A stretch of 64,000 bases of DNA from Natronoarchaeum rubrum (GTDB taxonomy: Archaea > Halobacteriota > Halobacteria > Halobacteriales > Natronoarchaeaceae): assembly GCF_024494695.1 (NCBI RefSeq), contig NZ_JANHDP010000007.1:62001-126000 (forward strand). The letters are read 5' to 3'. Shown here piece by piece: positions 7,484 to 16,130 of this stretch. The first letter of the stretch is position 1; each line of letters opens with the position of its first letter. The position numbers and the translations under genes are program-made. The notes beneath the pieces are model-generated. The model had not been told where the DNA came from and ran no database searches. It was given only the letters and a program-made list of their open reading frames with translations.

Positions 7484-8863
7484 CTACGCGACCGTTCCGG
7501 AGTACGAACCCTGTCCGATCGCGGCGTCGCGTTCGCCCGCCAGTCGCGGGTCGAACTCCCCGGTCGCTCCGCGTTCGTCGACGTCGATGTACCGGACCTG
7601 CACCGCGACCTCGCGCTCGGAGTGCTCGTCGACGACGGCGTAGATTTCGTCGGTCACCGCCGACCGCGAGGCGGCTTCGTCCGTTCGTCCGACGGTGACG
7701 ATCACCCGCTCGTGGTGGCGGAACGGGAAGTCCTCGGTCATCCGAACTTCGGTCGAGAGCAACTGGTACTCCTCGTGGGCGGGGTCGTCCAGTAGCTCGT
7801 CGAGGTCGTTCTGGACCTCGGTTTCGAACGTCGCCGTCTGGAACGCGGTGACCGAGGTGCCGACCAGAAAGCTCGACAGGACGATCATCGCGACCGCGAA
7901 CAGGGCGGCGTTGCGGAGGAGTTCGCGCTGGGCGGCCGCCTCCTCGAACCACTGGTCCGGCCGGTAGCCCATGTACCACAGCGTCACCAGCCCGGCGAAG
8001 TTGACCGACGTGATGTTGACCAGCACGAGCACGGTCGATCCGAGACCGGCCAGCGGCAGCCCCCACGCGAGCGCGATGCCGGCCGCGGCGGCGGGCGGGA
8101 TCAGCGCCGCGGCGATCATCACGCCGACCAGCGCGGTCGAGACGCCCGTCGAGAGGCTCAACACGCCGGCGACGCCGGCGCCCAGCGCGATAATCAAGCT
8201 GAGCAGGTCCGGTGCGAGCCGCTCGTTGATCTCGCCGATGCTGGTCAGCGTCAGCCCCGGCGGTACCAGATGGGCGGTCTTCAGAACCCACGCCAGCACG
8301 GCCGAGCCGGCGATTGCCAGTCCGACCCCCAGCGCCTGATAGACCAGCCCCTCGCGGACCATCTCCTCGTCGTTGACGACCGTCCCGACGCTGGCGCCCA
8401 GCGCCGGCCCGATCAGCGGCGCGATCACCATCGAGCCGACGACGACCGCCGGCGAGTCCAGCAACAGCCCCGCCGTCGCGACGAAGGCGCTGATCAGCGT
8501 CATCGTCACGTAGATCCAGAACGTCGGCGTCATCTCGTCGGCTTCCGTCCTGAGCTCCTGGCGGGAGATCCGGTCCTCCTCGACGTCGTCGGTAGCGTAC
8601 TTCTCTTCCAGTCGGTCGAACTTCCGAGAGATGACGGTCTCGGCGTCGACGACCACCGTGTACGCGTCGTCGGAGATACCCTCCTCCTGCAGCCTGTCCA
8701 GCACCGGCTCGACGGCGTTGGCCGGCAGCGGGAAGTAGACGACGCCGGTGAACTCCCGGCCGCTCGTCTCGTCGGTGACGACGTAGTCGATCTCCTCGTC
8801 GTCGAGCGCGGCGAGAATCGTCTCGCGCTTGCCGGCGGGAATCGTCAGCTGGACGAGTCGCAC
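7484..8863 (-). CDS. DUF389 (TIGR00341-type) membrane protein
   Basis: A 459-residue protein with an N-terminal soluble domain (about 1-100, beginning VRLVQLTIPAG). About eight membrane helices follow between 115 and 345, containing GSMVIAPLIGPALGASVG and ALVGVMIAAALIPPAAAAGIALAWG, both typical of DUF389. A C-terminal soluble domain (about 360-459) ends it. The function of the family is not established. A GTG start at 8863 is chosen because it begins exactly at the conserved N-terminus; an ATG further upstream would add about 200 residues overlapping the PNPOx gene on the other strand. Confidence 0.82.
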   Translation of the reverse strand: MRLVQLTIPAGKRETILAALDDEEIDYVVTDETSGREFTGVVYFPLPANAVEPVLDRLQEEGISDDAYTVVVDAETVISRKFDRLEEKYATDDVEEDRISRQELRTEADEMTPTFWIYVTMTLISAFVATAGLLLDSPAVVVGSMVIAPLIGPALGASVGTVVNDEEMVREGLVYQALGVGLAIAGSAVLAWVLKTAHLVPPGLTLTSIGEINERLAPDLLSLIIALGAGVAGVLSLSTGVSTALVGVMIAAALIPPAAAAGIALAWGLPLAGLGSTVLVLVNITSVNFAGLVTLWYMGYRPDQWFEEAAAQRELLRNAALFAVAMIVLSSFLVGTSVTAFQTATFETEVQNDLDELLDDPAHEEYQLLSTEVRMTEDFPFRHHERVIVTVGRTDEAASRSAVTDEIYAVVDEHSEREVAVQVRYIDVDERGATGEFDPRLAGERDAAIGQGSYSGTVA

Positions 8864-8992
8864 GTTGGGCCGGAAGACCCCGACGCTCAAATAGATCCGG
8901 GGTCCGAACCGGGTGGCGGCGTCCAGTCGCCGACGAAAGGGACGCCGTCTCGGCGCGGTAGATTCTTCGGGCGAGCGTTCGAATCGGGCCCC

Positions 8993-9439
8993 ATGCGCGT
9001 CGTCGAGAACACGATGGACGTTTCGATCGAGAGCCTGCTGGAGCGGCCGCTGTTTTGCTTCTTGGCCTCCGTTGACGACGGCCTGCCCCGGGTATCGCCG
9101 CTGTGGTATCTCTGGGAGGACGGGACGGTCTGGATCATGGCCGACCGCGAGAAGACCTACGTCAGCCGCGTCGAGGCGACGCCGGAGGCCGCGCTGGCGG
9201 TCGTCGAGTTCCTGCCGGGGTCGGGCGTCGTGCGCCACGTCGGCTTCCGCGGGCAGGCGTCGGTCGAGCCGTTCGCCCTCGATCGGGCGAACCGACTGTT
9301 GCAGCGCTATCTCGGTCCCGACCCCGAGAGCTGGGACGACCGGTTCTTGCCGCCCTGGAGCGATCGCTGGTGTTTCATCCGGTTCGAGCCGGAGACGGTC
9401 GTCGCGCGCGACCAGAGCTACGATATCGGGCTCGCGTAG
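8993..9439 (+). CDS. pyridoxamine 5'-phosphate oxidase-like (split-barrel flavin) protein
   Basis: A 148-residue protein of the PNPOx-like FMN-binding split-barrel fold. The pattern FCFLASVDDGLPRVSPLWYLWEDG at about 21-44, followed by TVWIMADREKTYVSRVEATP, corresponds to the two-stranded core and the flavin-phosphate-binding Lys/Thr region. Small members often bind FMN, F420 or heme and act on diverse substrates, so B6 metabolism should not be assumed. The ATG at 8993 gives the family-typical N-terminus. It is divergent from the DUF389 gene. Confidence 0.82.
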   Translation: MRVVENTMDVSIESLLERPLFCFLASVDDGLPRVSPLWYLWEDGTVWIMADREKTYVSRVEATPEAALAVVEFLPGSGVVRHVGFRGQASVEPFALDRANRLLQRYLGPDPESWDDRFLPPWSDRWCFIRFEPETVVARDQSYDIGLA

Positions 9440-9466
9440 CGGCGTCGGGCGCACAACGCTGGGCGA

Positions 9467-9904
9467 TCAGAGCGTCGAAATCGACGCCCGCTCGCCGAGT
9501 CGCAGTTCGTCGAACGTCTCCCGGGAGACCGTCGGCCCGGAGCAGTCGCCGTCGGACGAGCCCGGCGATTCGCAGATGTTGACGATGAGTTCGTAGGGAC
9601 CGTGATTCTCGTCGAGGTACGCCGCGGCCTCGTCGTCGATTTCGATCGGGAGTTCGGTCGGCAACGGAGCGTCCTCTTCGGGGAGCCTCGCGGACAGTTC
9701 GCCGTCGTCGAGCGACCACGTCGCGACGGCCCCTTCGGCGTCCGATCGATCGGGATCGACGCGGCCCCAGACCTGCTTGGTGACGACGGTCCCGCTCGTC
9801 CGGAGGTCGAGGGTTTCGAGGCAACCGGCGCTGCCGGCGAGGCCGGTCGTCGCTGCGACGGTGAGGAGGGTGCGGCGGCGCATACGCCGCGGTATTCGTG
9901 TCAT
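9467..9904 (-). CDS. Tat-exported lipoprotein of unknown function
   Basis: A 145-residue protein with an Arg-rich N-terminus ([12 protein letters not shown]), a hydrophobic stretch, and a lipobox ending AGC (cysteine about residue 28). This is the haloarchaeal Tat-lipoprotein pattern, so it should be anchored outside the cell membrane. The mature part is acidic and includes two further cysteines (about 110 and 120) that could form a disulfide. No domain is recognised. The internal Met at residue 8 (start at 9883) is an alternative start that keeps the signal intact. Confidence 0.72.
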   Translation of the reverse strand: MTRIPRRMRRRTLLTVAATTGLAGSAGCLETLDLRTSGTVVTKQVWGRVDPDRSDAEGAVATWSLDDGELSARLPEEDAPLPTELPIEIDDEAAAYLDENHGPYELIVNICESPGSSDGDCSGPTVSRETFDELRLGERASISTL

Positions 9905-10024
9905 CGGTTAGTCTTTTCCGTTCCGGCGGCAGCCCGAAGCCGGCTCGCGGAGAGCACGCCCGGTGGCCGGAACGGTTCGGGCGCGAACGCGACCCTTTTC
10001 CCCGGTGCGCGCCAACGCCGCGGT

Positions 10025-10642
10025 ATGTTCGAAAACCGCCCGAACTGCTCCGACGAGGTGATTCTGGTCGGGCGCTCCAACGTCGGGAAGTCGACGATCA
10101 TGCGGGAGCTGACGGGCCACAGCTTCGAGACGGGCGGCAAGCCGGGCGTGACCCGCTCGCCGAACCACTACGACTGGTCCGGCGACGACTTCATGATCAC
10201 CGACCTCCCCGGCTTCGGCTTCATGTCCGGCGTCCCCGACGACGTCCGCGAGCAGATCAAGACCGACATCGTCCGGTACGTCGAGAACAACGCCGACAAC
10301 ATCTTGGCGGGAATCCTCGTGCTCGACGGCAAGTCGGCGGTCGACATCATCGACCGCCACTCCGGCGAGGACGAGATCCCCCACGACGTCGAGATGTTTC
10401 ACTTCCTGCGCGACGTCGGCGTCCCGACCGTGGTCGCGGTCAACAAGATGGACAAGGTCGACGACGAGGACGAGCGCTTGAGCGACATCTGCGACCGGCT
10501 CGGGCTGTATCCGCCGTGGAAGCAGTGGCAGGACACGATCGCGCCGATCACGGCGAAGCGAGGGTCGATCGAGCCGCTGGAGGACGCCGTGCGCGGCCAT
10601 CTGGAGGACGCGAAGCGGGACGATCTGAAGAAGTTCTTCTAA
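10025..10642 (+). CDS. engB: EngB-family GTP-binding protein
   Basis: A 205-residue GTPase of the TrmE-Era-EngA-YihA-Septin class, EngB/YsxC branch. Motifs are G1 GRSNVGKST (16-24), the switch I region with [10 protein letters not shown]3 DLPGFGF (about 60-66) and G4 NKMD (about 141-144). EngB acts in large ribosomal subunit assembly in bacteria; haloarchaeal homologues are widespread and presumed similar. The ATG at 10025 is close to G1, as usual. Together with the NOG1-type gene at 6427 this is the second probable ribosome-assembly GTPase in the window. Confidence 0.93.
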   Translation: MFENRPNCSDEVILVGRSNVGKSTIMRELTGHSFETGGKPGVTRSPNHYDWSGDDFMITDLPGFGFMSGVPDDVREQIKTDIVRYVENNADNILAGILVLDGKSAVDIIDRHSGEDEIPHDVEMFHFLRDVGVPTVVAVNKMDKVDDEDERLSDICDRLGLYPPWKQWQDTIAPITAKRGSIEPLEDAVRGHLEDAKRDDLKKFF

Positions 10643-10700
10643 GACTCGCTGGCGCGACGCCAGCGACCGGTTTCGGACGCGCCCGCGGACGGCCGAGTAG

Positions 10701-10707
10701 CTATTAG
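10701..10707 (+). promoter_or_regulatory. TATA-like box of rimI
   Basis: CTATTAG is centred 27 bases upstream of the GTG start at 10731. The spacing supports that GTG as the true start of a leaderless mRNA. Confidence 0.5.
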
Positions 10708-10730
10708 GCTCCGGCCCCGTAGCTACGCGC

Positions 10731-11261
10731 GTGACTGTTACGCCGGAGGAGTCGACCGACGCCGTCCGGGTGCGCGACGCCGAGCGCGCGGACCTGCTGG
10801 CGGTGCACCGCATCGAGCGGGCGTCGTTCCCGAGCCCGTGGCCGATGGCGGCGTTCGAGCGCCACCTCACGTCGCCGGCGTTCCTGGTCGCCGTCGACGA
10901 GAAGGGGACCGGAGCCGGCGACGACGAGGACCCCGCCAGCGAGACGATCGACGCGGCGTCGGTGCTGGGCTTCGTCGTCGCCGATCTGGTGCCGAATCAC
11001 GGCCGGCCGCTGGGTCACGTCAAGGACCTGGCGGTCCACCCCGACCGGCGCGGCGAGGGCGTCGGCTCGACGCTGCTCGACCGGTCGCTGGCGGTGCTGC
11101 GGGGCGAGTCGGCGCGGTCGGTGAAACTGGAGGTCCGGGTCGGCAACGAGAGCGCCCGCTCGCTGTACGACGCCTTCGAGTTCGAGCCGCTGCGGCGGGT
11201 GCCCCGCTACTACGACGACGGCGAGGACGCGATCATCATGGTCCGTCAGATCGCGGAGTAG
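10731..11261 (+). CDS. rimI: RimI-type ribosomal-protein-alanine N-acetyltransferase
   Basis: A 176-residue GNAT acetyltransferase. Near the N-terminus AVHRIERASFPSPWP matches the RimI/Ard1 signature. The acetyl-CoA-binding motif A follows as VKDLAVHPDRRGEGVGSTLLDR (pattern RxxGxG/S), and the end has ARSLYDAFEFEPLRRVPRYY as in RimI. RimI/Ard1 enzymes acetylate protein N-termini from acetyl-CoA in the cytosol. A low-complexity Gly/Asp insertion occurs at about 58-72. The start is GTG at 10731. Confidence 0.9.
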   Translation: MTVTPEESTDAVRVRDAERADLLAVHRIERASFPSPWPMAAFERHLTSPAFLVAVDEKGTGAGDDEDPASETIDAASVLGFVVADLVPNHGRPLGHVKDLAVHPDRRGEGVGSTLLDRSLAVLRGESARSVKLEVRVGNESARSLYDAFEFEPLRRVPRYYDDGEDAIIMVRQIAE

Positions 11262-11337
11262 TGCTGCAACGCCAGCTCCGTCCGATCGTCGCGCCCAGAC
11301 GAAAGCACACAAGTACCACAACTCCAAACCACGACGC

Positions 11338-11571
11338 ATGGCAACCACCACCGGACTGATCGCACAGGTGAATCCGATCTCGGACCTGACCGACGCCGTC
11401 TCCTACTTCATCGACGCCGCGACGGTCGACCCGCTCTCGGCGATCCTGGTCGTGCTCGGGCAGTTGCTGTTCGTCGTCGCTTTCGCCGTGTTCGGCTACC
11501 TCGTTCTGGGCTCGCTCGTCGACTTCGTCATTCCCGAGTCGCCCGGTCGATCGCCGCCGCGACGAGACTGA
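11338..11571 (+). CDS. small membrane protein, unknown function
   Basis: A 77-residue protein with a polar N-terminus, a hydrophobic segment of about 30 residues (PLSAILVVLGQLLFVVAFAVFGYLVLGSL is the core, residues 33-61), and a Pro/Arg-rich tail. No family is recognised. Its last 44 bases overlap the 3' end of the Mer-like gene on the opposite strand, so the C-terminal tail and the neighbour's tail share DNA. ATG start; a TATA-like sequence is not obvious. Confidence 0.65.
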   Translation: MATTTGLIAQVNPISDLTDAVSYFIDAATVDPLSAILVVLGQLLFVVAFAVFGYLVLGSLVDFVIPESPGRSPPRRD

Positions 11572-12511
11572 TCGATTTCTCTAGATCGGGGCCGAGCGGC
11601 GTCCCCGCGACGAAGCTGTCGGCGTGCTCCAGAATGTCCTCGATTCGCTCGGCGACGTCGTCGGGCGTCCCGGCGACCGAGAGCGCGTCGATCATCGCCG
11701 GCGTGACCGCCTCGAACGCGGCGCCGAAGTCGCCCCGCTCGATGGCGTCGCCGATCTCCTCGGCGGCGGCGGCGTCCAGCCCGTGCCGTTCGAGCACCGG
11801 CGGCGCCGCGCCGGCCGCGATGAAGGCGACGGGCTGGCGCGCGATCTCCCGGGCCGCGTCGGCGTCCTCGGCGACGCTGACGCTGGCGTAGGCCGCCACG
11901 TCGAACTCGCCCCGGTCGTCCGGGCGCTCCTCTAACCCTTCCGCGATCCGATCGCTCGCCCACGTGAAGTCGTCGGGATGCGACGCGTTCACGAGGACGC
12001 CGTCGGCGTGCTTGGCGCTCATGCGCAGCATGTGGGGCCCTTGCGCGCCGACGTACACCGGGATCTCGCCCTCGACGTCGTACTCCAGTCCGGCGTCGCT
12101 GGTCTCGAACGTGCCGTCGATCGAGACGCGCTCGCCCGCCCAGAGGTCCTGAGCGATCTTGAACGACTCCAGCACTCGGCGGAGCGGCCGCTCCTGCTCG
12201 ACGCCGAGGCTCGACAGCGTCGACTTGTCGCCCGGCCCGACGCCGAAGATCCCTCGCCCGTCGCTGACCTCCTGTAAGGTGGCCATCCGCGAGGCCAGCG
12301 TCACCGGGTGGGTGTCGTAAGGGTTGGCCGCCGCGGGGCCGACGGCGATCTCGTCGGTGGCGGCGGCGATCCGATCGAGCGTCACGAACGGGTCGCGATT
12401 GAAGTAGTGGCTCGCCGCGAAGATCGCGTCGAACCCTTCGGATTCGGCGCGCTCGGCGTACTCGACGATCTCTGCGACCGGGTGCTCGGGGGTGAGTTCG
12501 ATGCCGTGCAT
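11528..12511 (-). CDS. F420-dependent luciferase-like reductase (Mer-type methylene-tetrahydromethanopterin reductase homologue)
   Basis: A 327-residue TIM-barrel protein of the bacterial luciferase-like family, closest in pattern to archaeal Mer. Mer reduces methylene-tetrahydro(methano)pterin using F420H2. Seen are the N-terminal MHGIELTPEHPVAEIVEYA, ASHYFNRDPFVTLDRIAAAT, GPAAANPYDTHPVTLASRMATL and GVGPGDKSTL, all typical of the family. The neighbour cofE, transcribed in the same direction just upstream, makes F420, which supports F420 use. In a non-methanogen the likely substrate is a methylene-folate. That is inference. Confidence 0.83.
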   Translation of the reverse strand: MHGIELTPEHPVAEIVEYAERAESEGFDAIFAASHYFNRDPFVTLDRIAAATDEIAVGPAAANPYDTHPVTLASRMATLQEVSDGRGIFGVGPGDKSTLSSLGVEQERPLRRVLESFKIAQDLWAGERVSIDGTFETSDAGLEYDVEGEIPVYVGAQGPHMLRMSAKHADGVLVNASHPDDFTWASDRIAEGLEERPDDRGEFDVAAYASVSVAEDADAAREIARQPVAFIAAGAAPPVLERHGLDAAAAEEIGDAIERGDFGAAFEAVTPAMIDALSVAGTPDDVAERIEDILEHADSFVAGTPLGPDLEKSISLVAAAIDRATRE

Positions 12512-12552
12512 TGGTAGTTCTCGTAGGATTTCGTCGTCCTCGTCCGCCGCCC

Positions 12553-13311
12553 TCAGTCCTCGTAGTTCCACTCGCGCAGCGCTTGCCGGACGAAGTCGCT
12601 CTCGACCGATCTGAACAGCTCGTCGCTGCCGTCGTGGTCGCCGAACGACCAGTTCCGGATCACGACGATTGGCGTCCCGCCGTCGCCCTCGCCGGCGATC
12701 AGGTTCGCCGCGGCCGCGAGCTCGTCGACGACGCTCTGGACCGTGACTTCCAGCTCGTGACCGTCGCGGTCGGCCTCGCCGCGCCAGTCGCGGCTCGCGG
12801 GCATCCCCGCCCAGCCGATCGCGACGCCGCGCTGGCCGTGGCGGAACGGCCGGCCGCAGGTGTCGGTGACGACGACGGGCGCCTCGGATGCGAGCCCCTC
12901 GCGGATCCGTGCGGCGCTCTCGATCGGCCGCTCGGGTAGCAAGAGCAGATCGGCGTCGGGCACGTTCGAGCGGTCGATGCCCGCGTTCACGTTGACGTGC
13001 CCGAAGCGCGTCTCGGTCAGGAGAAACGGCGCGTCCATCAGCAGCTCGGTGCTCTCCTCCAGGACGGCCTGGGCGAATCGCGGGTCCTTCTCGTCGCCCG
13101 TGGCCGACTCCAGTCGGTCGGCGATCTCGACGGCCCGGGGCCCGGCCGGAAACGCATCCAGATCTGCGGTCCGGCCTTCGGCCTTCGAGACGACCGTGCT
13201 GGCGACGACCACGACGTCGTCGGGACGCAGATCGACGCGCTCCTCGACGATCGTCGCGAGGTCGTCGCCCGCTCGGATCTCGGGCACGTCCGGAACCGCG
13301 AACGCTTCCAT
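12553..13311 (-). CDS. cofE: coenzyme F420-0:L-glutamate ligase CofE
   Basis: CofE adds glutamates to F420-0 using GTP, the last step of coenzyme F420 synthesis. The 252-residue protein has the family blocks VVVVASTVVSKAEGR (about 34-48), HVNVNAGIDRSNV (about 105-117), VVVTDTCGRPFRHGQRGVAIGWAG (about 146-169) and a C-terminal VVIRNWSFGD. Length is normal for archaeal CofE. It lies 41 bases upstream of the Mer-like gene and is probably co-transcribed, pairing cofactor synthesis with a cofactor user. Confidence 0.95.
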   Translation of the reverse strand: MEAFAVPDVPEIRAGDDLATIVEERVDLRPDDVVVVASTVVSKAEGRTADLDAFPAGPRAVEIADRLESATGDEKDPRFAQAVLEESTELLMDAPFLLTETRFGHVNVNAGIDRSNVPDADLLLLPERPIESAARIREGLASEAPVVVTDTCGRPFRHGQRGVAIGWAGMPASRDWRGEADRDGHELEVTVQSVVDELAAAANLIAGEGDGGTPIVVIRNWSFGDHDGSDELFRSVESDFVRQALREWNYED

Positions 13312-13398
13312 GCCTCTCTCTCGGTGGTGGCCGTTAAAAAGCGCGCGGATGGTGGAAAGTGCATCCGGCGTCGCGGATTTCGACCCTCGGCCAGCGCC

Positions 13399-13926
13399 TC
13401 ACCGCTCCCACTCGTCGACCAGGAGGCCGTACCGATGGACGTCGACGTGCTCGCCCTCCGCGAATCCTTCGTCGCGGTGGACGCCTTCCTCGGTGAACCC
13501 GGCCTTTTCGAGGACCCGCCGCGACGCGGGGTTCGTCTCGTAGACCGTAGCATAGACCTTGTTCAATCGTCGCTCGTCGAAGGCGTAGCGACAGATCGTC
13601 TCGACGGCGTCGGTGGCGTACCCCTCGCCCCACTCGTCGGGCGCGATCATGTAGCCGATCTCGGCGGCGCCCCAGACCTCGTTCGGCGGCTTGAGCCCGA
13701 TCGTTCCGACGGGTTCGCCGTCGGCGCAGATCAGAAAATCGGCGCCGTCGCCCTCGTCGAGCGACTCGATCCACTCGCTCTCGGCCGGCCCGTTCGTCGG
13801 CTCGTAGGCGGCGAGACCGGTGCGGACGCGCGGATCGTTCACGGTTCGCTGGAGGAACTCGGCGTCCTCGGGTTCGATCGTCCGCAGTTCGACCGTCGCG
13901 CCGCTGGCGAACACCGGGCCGGGCAT
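13399..13926 (-). CDS. RimJ/RimL-like GNAT acetyltransferase
   Basis: A 175-residue GNAT protein of the Acetyltransf_3 (RimJ/RimL) type. The N-terminal strand VELRTIEPEDAEFLQRTVND, the central GYMIAPDEWGEGYATDAVETICRYAFDERRLNKVYATV (acetyl-CoA loop GEGYAT), and NPASRRVLEKAGFTEEG are diagnostic. The substrate is unknown: members acetylate protein N-termini, amines or antibiotics. It is co-directional with cofE but 87 bases away. Confidence 0.88.
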   Translation of the reverse strand: MPGPVFASGATVELRTIEPEDAEFLQRTVNDPRVRTGLAAYEPTNGPAESEWIESLDEGDGADFLICADGEPVGTIGLKPPNEVWGAAEIGYMIAPDEWGEGYATDAVETICRYAFDERRLNKVYATVYETNPASRRVLEKAGFTEEGVHRDEGFAEGEHVDVHRYGLLVDEWER

Positions 13927-14001
13927 ACCGACGACGTAGTCGCGCCGCCCACTTTAATTCACGCGCCGAACGTGTCGAACCGCGCTTCTCTCCGCCGATT
14001 G

Positions 14002-14505
14002 TTACCCCTCGCGAACGGCGACGGATAGCTCGCCGCCCGCGACCTCCGCGACGAGCATCGACGCCGACGCCGCCGGCGCGGCGCCCGTCGCGCTGCCGGG
14101 GTTCAACAGTCGAATCCCGTCGACGACCTCGTCGTGCAGTTCGTGGGTGTGTCCCGAGACGCCCACCGTCGAATCAGGATCGTCGGCCTCCCGTCGGACG
14201 GTCTGCAGTACCCTGTCGCGGTAGCTGCCGGTGTGACCGTCGCCGTGGGTGACGACGAACTCGACGCTCTCGACCGTCAGGCTGGCCGTTTCGGGGAGAT
14301 CGAGGGCCAGCGGGTCCATGTTGCCCCGGACCGCGACGAGGTCACCACCGGCCATATCGCGGACGGCCTCGTAGGCGTCCCGCGAGTCGAAGTCGCCGGC
14401 GTGGATCACCCGGTCGGCGCTCGCGACCGCCTCGCGTACCCACTCGGGCACCGCGCCGGCTCGCGAGGGGACGTGCGTATCGCTGACGATGGCTACCGTC
14501 GTCAT
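14002..14505 (-). CDS. YfcE/MJ0936-type metallophosphoesterase
   Basis: A 167-residue calcineurin-like phosphoesterase of the small phosphodiesterase class. Metal-binding motifs in order are VSDTHV (about 7-12), HAGDFDS (about 36-42), VRGNMD (about 59-64), VVTHGDGH (about 85-92) and GHTHELHD (about 118-125). Family members hydrolyse phosphodiesters such as cAMP analogues in vitro; the cellular substrate is unknown. It is divergent from the NUDIX-eIF2B fusion gene with only 60 bases between starts. Confidence 0.9.
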   Translation of the reverse strand: MTTVAIVSDTHVPSRAGAVPEWVREAVASADRVIHAGDFDSRDAYEAVRDMAGGDLVAVRGNMDPLALDLPETASLTVESVEFVVTHGDGHTGSYRDRVLQTVRREADDPDSTVGVSGHTHELHDEVVDGIRLLNPGSATGAAPAASASMLVAEVAGGELSVAVREG

Positions 14506-14565
14506 GCCTCCCCGTTCGTGACGGATCCCGAAAGAGGTTCCCCGGAGGCGTCCGTTCTCGGACGC

Positions 14566-15870
14566 ATGACAGACTACGCCGCGGCCGTCCTCCGGCGGGG
14601 GAGTGCGGTGCTCGTCCGCCGCGAGGACGGCGCTCCTCGCCTCCCGTCCGCACCGCTGGAAGCTTCGGCGGACGCCGCAAACGACCGGCCGGACGCCGAC
14701 GGAGAATCGAACGACGCCGCAGCCGACCCGGCCGCCGCGGCCCGACGAGCCGCGTCGGCGCTCGGCCTTGACCTCGGCGCCCTCGATCACGTTCGAACCG
14801 GCTCTCAGATTCGGGACGGCGAGGACACCTACGCCCCGGTGCTGTTCGACGTCGCCGGCGACGCCGCGGCGACGGCCGACGACGCCGAGTGGATCGCCCC
14901 GACCGCGCTGCTCCACGAATCGGCGTCGCCGAGCGACTGGTACCGCTACCAGCGCGTCGCGCCGACCGTCCGCTCGATCGCCGCCGACGGCGAGCACGGG
15001 GCGGCGTACCTCTCCGTGCGAGCCCTGGAGGTGCTGCGGGACCGCGCGGCGCTGCAGGTCTCGGAGGACGACCCGGATCTGGACGAACTCACCGATCTGG
15101 GCGATCGCGTGCTGAGCGCGCGGCCGAGCATGGCCGTCTTGGAGAATCGCGTGAACAGGGTGCTGGCGGTCGCCGTCGACGGTGACGATGTCATCGGTGA
15201 GGACGGCACCGACGACGCGGCCGAGGGTGTCGCGGGCGCCGTCGAAGCCGCGGCCGACGCCGGGATCGATCGCGCGCTCCGAGCGGACGCCGACGCCGCC
15301 GCGGCGGCCGCCGACCTGCTCGACGACGCGGGCGTCCTCACGCTCTCGCGCTCGGGGACGGTCCTCGACGCCCTCCGATCGGCGTCGCCGCGGTCCGTTC
15401 ACGTCGCCGAGTCGCGGCCGGCTCGCGAGGGGATCAGCGTCGCCGAGGAACTCGCGGCCGCCCTCGACGCGCCGGTGACCGTGCTGGCCGACGCCGCGGT
15501 CGCCCACGCACTCGCGACTGAGGATGTCGACGCGGTCGTCGTCGGCGCCGACGCCGTGTTGCCCGACGGTCGGGTCGTCAACAAGACCGGGACCCGGACC
15601 GCGGCACTGGCCGCCGCTCGCGAGGGGATCCCCGTCTACGCCGTCGCCGCGAGCGACAAGATCACCCGCCGCGAGACGGTCAACCTCGAAACCGGCGACG
15701 CGACGGCGATCTACGACGGCGACGCCGAGCTGGACGTGCTGAACCCGACGTTCGACGTGACGCCGGGCGATCTGGTCGACGCCGTGGTCACCGAGCGCGG
15801 GCGTCTGGGCGCCGAGGACGTCGCGGCGATCGCCGAGGAGCACGGCGCGCTGACGGCGTGGCGGGACTGA
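14566..15870 (+). CDS. degenerate NUDIX domain fused to eIF2B/ribose-1,5-bisphosphate isomerase-like domain
   Basis: A 434-residue two-domain protein. Residues 1-140 resemble a NUDIX fold, but the catalytic box (GX5EX7REUXEEXGU) is not seen: an Ala/Asp-rich linker and AARRAASALGLDL occupy its place. Residues 175-434 match the IF-2B family shared by eIF2B-alpha, MtnA and ribose-1,5-bisphosphate isomerase, with VVVGADAVLPDGRVVNKTGT and VYAVAASDKITRR near the end. Halophilic homologues have been called translation factors, but a sugar-phosphate isomerase role is more likely. The start at 14566 is used because upstream frame overlaps the phosphoesterase. Confidence 0.78.
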   Translation: MTDYAAAVLRRGSAVLVRREDGAPRLPSAPLEASADAANDRPDADGESNDAAADPAAAARRAASALGLDLGALDHVRTGSQIRDGEDTYAPVLFDVAGDAAATADDAEWIAPTALLHESASPSDWYRYQRVAPTVRSIAADGEHGAAYLSVRALEVLRDRAALQVSEDDPDLDELTDLGDRVLSARPSMAVLENRVNRVLAVAVDGDDVIGEDGTDDAAEGVAGAVEAAADAGIDRALRADADAAAAAADLLDDAGVLTLSRSGTVLDALRSASPRSVHVAESRPAREGISVAEELAAALDAPVTVLADAAVAHALATEDVDAVVVGADAVLPDGRVVNKTGTRTAALAAAREGIPVYAVAASDKITRRETVNLETGDATAIYDGDAELDVLNPTFDVTPGDLVDAVVTERGRLGAEDVAAIAEEHGALTAWRD

Positions 15871-16096
15871 TTCGGCGGGCGAGTTCCAGTCGACGCGATC
15901 GAGACGCGCAGACGCAACAGTGAAACCGCACCGCCGCCTACCGCCGACGGGCGGCAGTGACGAAGGTTACCCCCACCGAGCCCCTTGTGACGACGCCTTC
16001 ACCCGAGCCGCCTTCTGTGAATTGATTGACTCTGTAGCTACCGCTCTTCGAAAAGAGTTCCGACCGACGGCGGCGCCCCCGTCGGAAAACATTAGA

Positions 16097-16102
16097 AGAT
16101 TT
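16097..16102 (+). promoter_or_regulatory. AT-rich promoter region of the lipoprotein gene
   Basis: An AT-rich block with TTTTAA about 30 bases before the ATG at 16131 is embedded in AAGAT-TTTAAC-ATCTT, a 5-bp inverted repeat. This is the only AT-rich stretch in the 260-base gap after the eIF2B-like gene, which otherwise holds no visible gene. Confidence 0.4.
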
Positions 16103-16130
16103 TAACATCTTATCCGACCGTTCGTCGGGT

